Assembly: GCF_000236785.1 (NCBI RefSeq)
Contig: NZ_AGUF01000055.1
Span: forward strand, 186,001-250,000
DNA: 64,000 bases
Direction of reading: 5' to 3'
DNA from: Achromobacter arsenitoxydans SY8
GTDB taxonomy: Bacteria > Pseudomonadota > Gammaproteobacteria > Burkholderiales > Burkholderiaceae_B
The notes under the pieces are model-generated. The model saw nothing but the letters and a program-made list of their open reading frames with translations, searched no databases and was not told where the DNA came from. Of the stretch, positions 59,283-64,000 are shown in pieces; the first letter of the stretch is position 1, and every line of letters begins with the position of its first letter. The position numbers were made by a program, and so were the translations under genes.

Positions 59283-59461
59283 CGCGGATCCTCCTGGGTG
59301 ATTGCATCAAAAGCATGCCCCGCGTTCAGGCCCGGACAAGGGGGCAATCGCGTTTTGAAAGAGGGCAAAGGATCAATCATATACAATTCGCGGCGCGGGG
59401 CGCATGTTTGATCACGCCGAAGATCCGGCTTTCGTGAAAGGCGCACCGCAGTGAAGAACTC

Positions 59462-59752
59462 ATGGCAACTCGCGTCAGACAATTCGTAATTCATGGCGTT
59501 ACCGAAAGCGGTAGCCGATTCCGCCCCAGCGATTGGGCGGAACGGCTCGCCGGCGTAATGGCACAGTTCCGGCCCGCCGGCTGTGCTGGTAACCACCTCA
59601 CTTATTCGCCCTATGTGCTTCCCGTCGTGATCGACGGCGTGCGCGGGATCGTGGTCGACCTGCGCCTGCGCGACCTGGAGCCGCTGGCGTACAAGTTCGT
59701 GGTGGACTTCGCCCGCGACAACAACCTCAAGACGGAAGAACGCGAAATCTAG
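59462..59752 (+). CDS. DUF3579 protein
   Basis: A 96-residue protein of the DUF3579 family, found mostly in betaproteobacteria, often beside argD. It begins MATRVRQFVIHGVTESGSRF, continues PSDWAERLAGVMAQF, and ends DNNLKTEEREI. There is no membrane segment. The function is unknown. Divergent from argD, with its own terminator. Confidence 0.85.
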   Translation: MATRVRQFVIHGVTESGSRFRPSDWAERLAGVMAQFRPAGCAGNHLTYSPYVLPVVIDGVRGIVVDLRLRDLEPLAYKFVVDFARDNNLKTEEREI

Positions 59753-59765
59753 GTCACCAGAACGA

Positions 59766-59790
59766 AAAAGCGCCCCGACCGGGCGCTTTT
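59766..59790 (+). terminator. terminator of the DUF3579 gene
   Basis: A 10-bp perfect stem AAAAGCGCCC/GGGCGCTTTT (59766-59775 with 59781-59790), 13 bases after the stop. Confidence 0.85.
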
Positions 59791-59939
59791 CTCATTCTGC
59801 GTTCCTTGCGCGCCCCTCGGGCGGGCCGGGCGCTATCCGCCGGGCGCCGCAAACTGCCGGCGATAGTGAATGCAGGGGGCGTCAAGGGTTAGCGATAGCT
59901 TGAGGGCTGGGCGGGATCGGGTGCATTGTTGACACAATT

Positions 59940-59947
59940 TGTATACA
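59940..59947 (+). promoter_or_regulatory. candidate operator upstream of the racemase-like gene
   Basis: TGTATACA is a perfect 8-bp palindrome in an AT-rich patch 22 bases before the start. TTGACA lies at 59929-59934, but a -10 at normal distance is not clear. The TTGTATACA core resembles FadR/GntR-type operators; this is a weak inference. Confidence 0.35.
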
Positions 59948-59969
59948 CGCTCCCGTCCGAAGAGGTCCA

Positions 59970-60737
59970 ATGCCAGCCACCCTCGACACCTTATCCGCCG
60001 ACCGGCAGGGCGCGTCGCCCTATCGCCTGCTGGTGGTCAACGGCAACACCACTGCCACGCTGACTGACAGCCTGGCGCTCCAGGCGCGCGCTTTTTTCGG
60101 GGCCGCCGTCCAGCTGCGGTCCGTCACCGCCCCGTTCGGGCCTCCCTATATCGCCAGCCGCGCCGAAGCGGCCATCTCTGCGCATGCCGTGCTGGCGGCC
60201 GTGGAACGCGAAGCGGCGCTGGCCGAGCAGCCTTTCGAGGCGTGCGTGCTGGCGTGTTTTGGCGAACCGGGAATCGGAGCGGTGCGGGAACGGCTGAACG
60301 CGCCGGTGGTCGGCATGGCCGAGGCGTCCATCATGACGGCGATGCAGCGCGGCGACCGCTATGCCATCGTGACCGTCGGCCAGCGCTGGCCCGCCATGCT
60401 GCGCGAACAGATCCGTCAATTGGGCGTGGATTCCCGCTGCGCGGGTATCCTCGCGCTGCCGGGCAATGCGCTGGACTATGCGTCCCGCTCGAGCGAATCG
60501 GCCGCGGCAGTCTCGGGTGCGCTGGACCAGGCGGCGGAACTGGGCGCGGACGTGGTGATCGTGGCGGGGGCGGCGCTGGCGGGCTACCTGCCCAGCCTGC
60601 CCCGCCCGCCGCGAGTGCCCGTTATCGACTCATACCGGGCAGCCTTGGCGCAGGCCCTGGCGCTGGCGTCCCTGGAGCGCGCGCATCACTTTGCGTACAG
60701 CAGGTCGCGCAGTCCAAGCGACAGTCCTGGCCAGTAG
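59970..60737 (+). CDS. Asp/Glu/hydantoin racemase family protein
   Basis: A 255-residue member of the Asp/Glu/hydantoin racemase superfamily, which act through two cysteines without cofactor. The N-terminal glycine motif is LLVVNGNTTATLTDSLALQA. The first catalytic cysteine is present as C96 in ACFGEPGIGA. The second, expected near residue 201, is replaced by alanine in VIVAGAALAGYLP. Either the family branch uses one thiol (isomerase or decarboxylase) or the racemase is inactive. The 3' end overlaps dctM on the opposite strand by 52 bases. Confidence 0.85.
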   Translation: MPATLDTLSADRQGASPYRLLVVNGNTTATLTDSLALQARAFFGAAVQLRSVTAPFGPPYIASRAEAAISAHAVLAAVEREAALAEQPFEACVLACFGEPGIGAVRERLNAPVVGMAEASIMTAMQRGDRYAIVTVGQRWPAMLREQIRQLGVDSRCAGILALPGNALDYASRSSESAAAVSGALDQAAELGADVVIVAGAALAGYLPSLPRPPRVPVIDSYRAALAQALALASLERAHHFAYSRSRSPSDSPGQ

Positions 60738-61963
60738 GTGATGACCAGCAGGCAGACGATCACGACGCCGACGAACGGTACCAGCGGCTTGATCAGCCGT
60801 TCCAGCGGAAGTTTCGCCACCGCGCAGGCCGCAAAGAGGTTCACGCCGAACGGCGGGGTGATCATCCCCAGCGCCAGGTTCACCACCATGATGATGCCGA
60901 AGTGAACAGGCTCGACGCCGAACTTCAGGGCGACCGGCAGCAGCAAGGGCGCAAGCACCACAATGGAGGCCGAGGTTTCGATAAACATGCCGATCACGAA
61001 CAGCGCGGCGTTCATACCCATCAGGAAGGTGAACTTGGTGTCGAAGATCTGCGACAGCCACACGCCCAGCGCATCGGGGATGCCGGCGCGGTTGAGCAGG
61101 AAGCTGAAGATGCCGGCGTTGGCGATCACGAACATGATGACGGCGGTGGACACCACCGACTTGTGCAGCGTGGCCGACAATTGCCGGAAGCTGAGCCGCC
61201 GGTAGATGACCTTGCCCACGAATACGGCGTACATCACCGCCACGACCGAGGCCTCGGTGGGCGTGAAGATGCCGCCGTAGATGCCGCCCAGGATGATGAC
61301 GGGCATCAGCAGCGCCAGCCAGGCGTTCTTGAATGCCGGCCACAGCGGCAGGCGGCCTTCGCCGTCGCGCTTGCCCAGGTTGTTGCGCTTGGCGTAGAAC
61401 CAGACGTAGAACATCAGCGCGACGCCGATCAGGATGCCGGGCATCACGCCCGCGATGAAGAGCTCGCCCGTGGACGTATCCGTCGAAACCGCGTACAGAA
61501 TCATCGGAATCGAGGGCGGGATGATCACGCCCAGCTCTGCCGCGCTGGCCTGCAATGACGCCGCGAAGGGGGCGGGATAGCCGTGCCGGATCATGGCGGG
61601 AATCAGGATCGCGCCCACGGCGAAGGTCGTGGCCACGCTGGAGCCGGCCACCGCCGCGAAGATCATGCAGGTCAGCACGCAGGTGCAGGCCAGGCCGCCC
61701 TGGATGCCGCCCACCACGCTCTTGGCGAATTCCACCATCCGTTCGGAGATGCCGCCGGCTTCCATCAAGTTGCCGGCCAGGATGAAGAAGGGGATGGCGA
61801 CGAGCGGGTACTTGTCCAGCGCCGCAAATAGCTGCTGCGCGACGACCACCCATGGCAGGCCGGAGGCGCCGACGCCCGCCAGGCTGGCCAGCCCGATCGA
61901 CACGGCGACCGGTACCGACAGCCCGAAGAAAATCAGCATCGAGACAATCATTAATTGGGACAT
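60686..61963 (-). CDS. dctM: TRAP transporter large permease (DctM)
   Basis: A 425-residue large membrane subunit of a TRAP transporter, the sodium- or proton-coupled translocation channel. It begins MSQLMIVSMLIFFGLSVPVA and has IPFFILAGNLMEAGGISERM and GVIIPPSIPMILYAVSTDTS, typical family stretches, with about 12 helices. It follows dctQ on the minus strand by 33 bases. The stop at 60686 lies inside the racemase-like gene (convergent overlap). Confidence 0.94.
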   Translation of the reverse strand: MSQLMIVSMLIFFGLSVPVAVSIGLASLAGVGASGLPWVVVAQQLFAALDKYPLVAIPFFILAGNLMEAGGISERMVEFAKSVVGGIQGGLACTCVLTCMIFAAVAGSSVATTFAVGAILIPAMIRHGYPAPFAASLQASAAELGVIIPPSIPMILYAVSTDTSTGELFIAGVMPGILIGVALMFYVWFYAKRNNLGKRDGEGRLPLWPAFKNAWLALLMPVIILGGIYGGIFTPTEASVVAVMYAVFVGKVIYRRLSFRQLSATLHKSVVSTAVIMFVIANAGIFSFLLNRAGIPDALGVWLSQIFDTKFTFLMGMNAALFVIGMFIETSASIVVLAPLLLPVALKFGVEPVHFGIIMVVNLALGMITPPFGVNLFAACAVAKLPLERLIKPLVPFVGVVIVCLLVITYWPGLSLGLRDLLYAK

Positions 61964-61996
61964 GGCGATATCTGCTGCTCAGGATCTACAGGGGGC

Positions 61997-62497
61997 TCAG
62001 CCTTGCGCGTCGTTGCGCACAGGCACGTCTTCTTCTTCGCCGGCGCACCAGCGGGCCAGCACGGCGATGGCGGCAAGCGTCGCGCCGACGGGGATCGCCA
62101 GGTAGATCCACGAGATCGAGATGTCCAGGCTGGGCACGTTCTGGAAACGCACGCGGTAGGTCATGTTGCCGCCGATCCAGGCCAGAAACCCCAGGAAACC
62201 GGCGCAGATCAGGCCGATGACGGCCTCGAGCACGCGGCGGCGCGTGCCGCCCAGCAGGTTGCGCAGCAGTTCCACGCTGATCATGGCGCCGTGGCGGAAC
62301 GCCAGGGCCACTCCTAGCAGCACGGTCCAGATCAGCAGGGCGCGGGTCAGCACCTCGCTCCAGTCGGCGGGGGACTGCAGCACGAAGCGGGCGATGACTT
62401 GATAGAAAGCGGCGGCCGCAGCGGCCACCAGCAGGAGTTGGGCAAGGGCCGAGACCAGTTTGAACAGGCCGCGGTCGAAAGCGCAGAGCAAACGCAT
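61997..62497 (-). CDS. dctQ: TRAP transporter small permease (DctQ)
   Basis: A 166-residue small membrane subunit of a TRAP transporter with four helices, including LVSALAQLLLVAAAAAAFYQ and LLIWTVLLGVALAFRHGAMI, the latter containing the usual charged turn. The start at 62497 (MRLLCAFDRG) is chosen; a longer frame reaches into the hairpin region. It lies 102 bases after dctP and 33 bases before dctM. Confidence 0.92.
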   Translation of the reverse strand: MRLLCAFDRGLFKLVSALAQLLLVAAAAAAFYQVIARFVLQSPADWSEVLTRALLIWTVLLGVALAFRHGAMISVELLRNLLGGTRRRVLEAVIGLICAGFLGFLAWIGGNMTYRVRFQNVPSLDISISWIYLAIPVGATLAAIAVLARWCAGEEEDVPVRNDAQG

Positions 62498-62573
62498 GGT
62501 GAATCCCGTTGGCGATATACGCGAAAGGCGGGGGCGGGCGGCGCGGTGCACGCCGGTCCCGCCCCAAGGGCTA

Positions 62574-62592
62574 CGGCCCCGCAAGGGGGCCG
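62574..62592 (-). promoter_or_regulatory. intercistronic hairpin between dctP and dctQ
   Basis: A perfect 7-bp stem CGGCCCC/GGGGCCG (62574-62580 with 62586-62592) with loop GCAAG, located between the dctP stop and the dctQ start. Such hairpins commonly protect the upstream binding-protein message so that it outnumbers the permease message. The role is inferred. Confidence 0.4.
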
Positions 62593-62599
62593 CGCCTTC

Positions 62600-63574
62600 T
62601 TACTTGGTGTCGCGGATCGAGTCGATCAGCTTTTTGTCGAACTTCTTGTAGTACTCGGGGTAAGCGGGCTCGACGGCGGCGGCAAAGGCGGCGCGATCGA
62701 CTTCGGTCACTTGCATGCCTTCCTTCTTGAGCTGCTCGACGCCGGTCTTTTCGATGTTGTCGACATAGGCGCGCATGGCCTGGGCGGATTCCTTGCCGGC
62801 CTTGTCGAAGTTGGCCTTGTCGGCGGCCGACAGCCCTTCATAGACGTTGGCGGACATCAGCACCAGGGCCGGGCCGTAGACGTGGCCGGTCAGGGACAGG
62901 TACTTCTGCATCTGCGACAGCTTGGCCGAGGTGATCACCGAAAGCGGGTTTTCCTGGCCGTCGATGGTGCCCTGCTGCAGGGCGGTGGCCACTTCGGGCC
63001 AGGCCATCGGCGTGGGCAGGATGCCGATCTGGCGGAAGGCGGTGATGTGGATGGGGTTCTCGGTCGTGCGGATCTTCAGGCCCTTGGCGTCCGCCGGCGT
63101 CTTCACGGGGCGCACGTTGTTGGTCAGGTGGCGGAATCCCTGTTCGCCCCAGGCCAGGGCCACGATGCCGCGGCTGGGGAACTTGGCCAGCATGTCCTGG
63201 CCGATCTTGCTGTCGAGCACCGCGCGGGCGTGCTGCAGGTCGCGCAGCAGGAACGGAATGTCGAAAACGCCGGTCTCGGGAACAAAATTGAGGGTAGCCC
63301 CTGTCGAAACGATGGCCAAATCAATGGTGCCGATCTGCAGGCCTTCGATCACTTCGCGTTCGCCGCCCAGCGCGCTGTTGGCGAACTGCTGGACTTTGAA
63401 CTTGCCGTTGGTGGAGGCCTCGATGGACTTGGCCATCGCGTCGGCGCCGGCGCCGTAATGCGAGGACGTCGACAGGGCGTAGGCCATCTTGAGGGTGGTC
63501 TGCGCCGCCGAGGGCAGGGATGTGGCGGCCGCGCAGGCGGCCAGAATCGTGGCCGCAAGCCAGGATTTACGCAT
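62600..63574 (-). CDS. dctP: TRAP transporter substrate-binding protein (DctP)
   Basis: A 324-residue periplasmic binding protein of the DctP family. The signal peptide is WLAATILAACAAATSLPSAA. The mature part starts TTLKMAYALSTSSHYGAGAD and contains LGGEREVIEGLQIGTIDLAI, WGEQGFRHLTNNVRPVKTPA, and GLKIRTTENP, the arginine of which binds the carboxylate in characterised homologues. It is first in dctP-dctQ-dctM. The ligand is probably a small organic acid; with the racemase-like neighbour, a chiral hydroxy- or amino-acid derivative is possible. Confidence 0.94.
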   Translation of the reverse strand: MRKSWLAATILAACAAATSLPSAAQTTLKMAYALSTSSHYGAGADAMAKSIEASTNGKFKVQQFANSALGGEREVIEGLQIGTIDLAIVSTGATLNFVPETGVFDIPFLLRDLQHARAVLDSKIGQDMLAKFPSRGIVALAWGEQGFRHLTNNVRPVKTPADAKGLKIRTTENPIHITAFRQIGILPTPMAWPEVATALQQGTIDGQENPLSVITSAKLSQMQKYLSLTGHVYGPALVLMSANVYEGLSAADKANFDKAGKESAQAMRAYVDNIEKTGVEQLKKEGMQVTEVDRAAFAAAVEPAYPEYYKKFDKKLIDSIRDTK

Positions 63575-63676
63575 TGTCTTCTCCGGAATTGGTTATCTTT
63601 ATGGACAGCTTTGCCGTCCGCCCCGGGATGATATCGGGATTCGGACGCCCCACAGGCGCTTAGTTAACATAGATGA

Positions 63677-64000
63677 ATGATGGATTTCCCTGATATGTCG
63701 CAGGCCAAGCGCCCCGGTTTCTGGTCCACCCTGCGCCTGGGCGCCCGCATGATGATGCGCGATGCACGGGCTGGCGAATTGCGTCTGCTGGTGCTGGCCC
63801 TGGTCGTGGCCGTGGCCGCGGTGACCAGCGTTGGCTTCCTGGCCGACCGGGTGGGCCGGGCGCTGGAGCGCGACGCCGGCCAGATGCTGGGCGCCGATCT
63901 GGTGCTGGACGCCGACGAGCCGGTGCCCGCCGCCTTCCGGGACCAGGCGCGGGAGCGTGGGCTGGAAGTCTCCAGTACGTGGCAATTCCCCTCGATGGTC
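63677..64000 (+). CDS. ABC transporter permease (YbbP/FtsX-like), partial
   Basis: An open frame of 108 codons running off the right edge of the window. The N-terminus reads MMDFPDMSQAKRPGFWSTLR, then a membrane helix in LRLLVLALVVAVAAVTSVGF and the start of an extracytoplasmic domain with QMLGADLVLDADEPVP. This pattern matches YbbP-type FtsX-domain permeases of the MacB superfamily. The start could be 63677, 63680 or 63695. Divergent from dctP across about 100 bases. Confidence 0.75.
   Translation, partial: MMDFPDMSQAKRPGFWSTLRLGARMMMRDARAGELRLLVLALVVAVAAVTSVGFLADRVGRALERDAGQMLGADLVLDADEPVPAAFRDQARERGLEVSSTWQFPSMV

Noticed and set aside
59929-59947. A full sigma-70 promoter at TTGACA-TATACA
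   Set aside because: The spacing is only about seven bases, far below the required 16-18, so only the TGTATACA palindrome is kept as a possible operator.

Overview
The window is ordinary, high-GC, gene-dense chromosome from a betaproteobacterium of the Alcaligenaceae, most like Achromobacter or Bordetella. This rests on protein recognition and gene content: several Bug-family (tripartite tricarboxylate) binding proteins, glcDEF, a three-gene pnt transhydrogenase, hupB followed by tRNA-Val and tonB-exbB-exbD, and a DUF3579 gene beside argD. I see no phage, insertion sequence, integrase, CRISPR array or rRNA. Most of the window is core metabolism and transport, with a few accessory catabolic loci.

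Layout. 1-4.5 kb: the end of an FAD-linked oxidase and glcDEF (glycolate oxidase). 4.5-7.5 kb (minus): pnt transhydrogenase in three genes. 7.6-10.7 kb: an N-formylglutamate amidohydrolase-like gene and a Bug protein divergent from a LysR regulator. 10.7-16.7 kb: mnmA, a TauE/SafE exporter, a GST, purB, and a cytochrome c'/cytochrome b561 pair. 16.7-25.4 kb: mostly small or poorly known genes, with a YiaF-like lipoprotein, an AI-2E family permease, a diguanylate cyclase, yddG and a set of envelope mini-proteins. 25.4-28 kb: tRNA-Met and the ergothioneine genes egtB and egtD. 28-33.3 kb: a DUF883 protein, a phospholipase-D lipoprotein, a membrane-anchored FMN glutamate-synthase-like protein and a YeeE/YedE sulfur transporter. 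33.4-36.6 kb (minus): a three-transporter run ending in arsB. 36.7-38.6 kb: a GNAT gene and a DTW-domain tRNA-modification gene flanked by two identical tRNA-Leu(CAG) genes. 38.8-44.9 kb: rnr, rlmB, a Met/Cys PLP enzyme, a PiuC-type hydroxylase and hupB. 45-47.6 kb: tRNA-Val and tonB-exbB-exbD behind a perfect Fur-box palindrome. 47.7-51.5 kb: a two-component system overlapping kup. 51.6-59.8 kb: argG, then a LysR-controlled catabolic-looking operon, then argF, argD and DUF3579. 60-63.6 kb: an Asp/Glu/hydantoin-racemase-like gene overlapping tail-to-tail with a TRAP transporter. 63.7 kb to the edge: the start of an ABC permease.

How the genes work together. GlcDEF feeds electrons from glycolate to the respiratory chain and Pnt adjusts NADPH/NADH. 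argG, argF and argD belong to one pathway but are split by a 4-kb LysR locus encoding a 2-pyrone-4,6-dicarboxylate-hydrolase-like enzyme, a solute-binding protein, a carboxymuconolactone-decarboxylase-like protein and an EthD/DUF4286-like protein. That locus is the best candidate in the window for an uncharacterised pathway. The other candidates are the kup-coupled two-component system with an almost loop-less sensor, the racemase-like enzyme lacking the second catalytic cysteine beside its TRAP system, and a 24-residue membrane mini-protein with a near-perfect ribosome binding site. None of these is proven novel from sequence alone.
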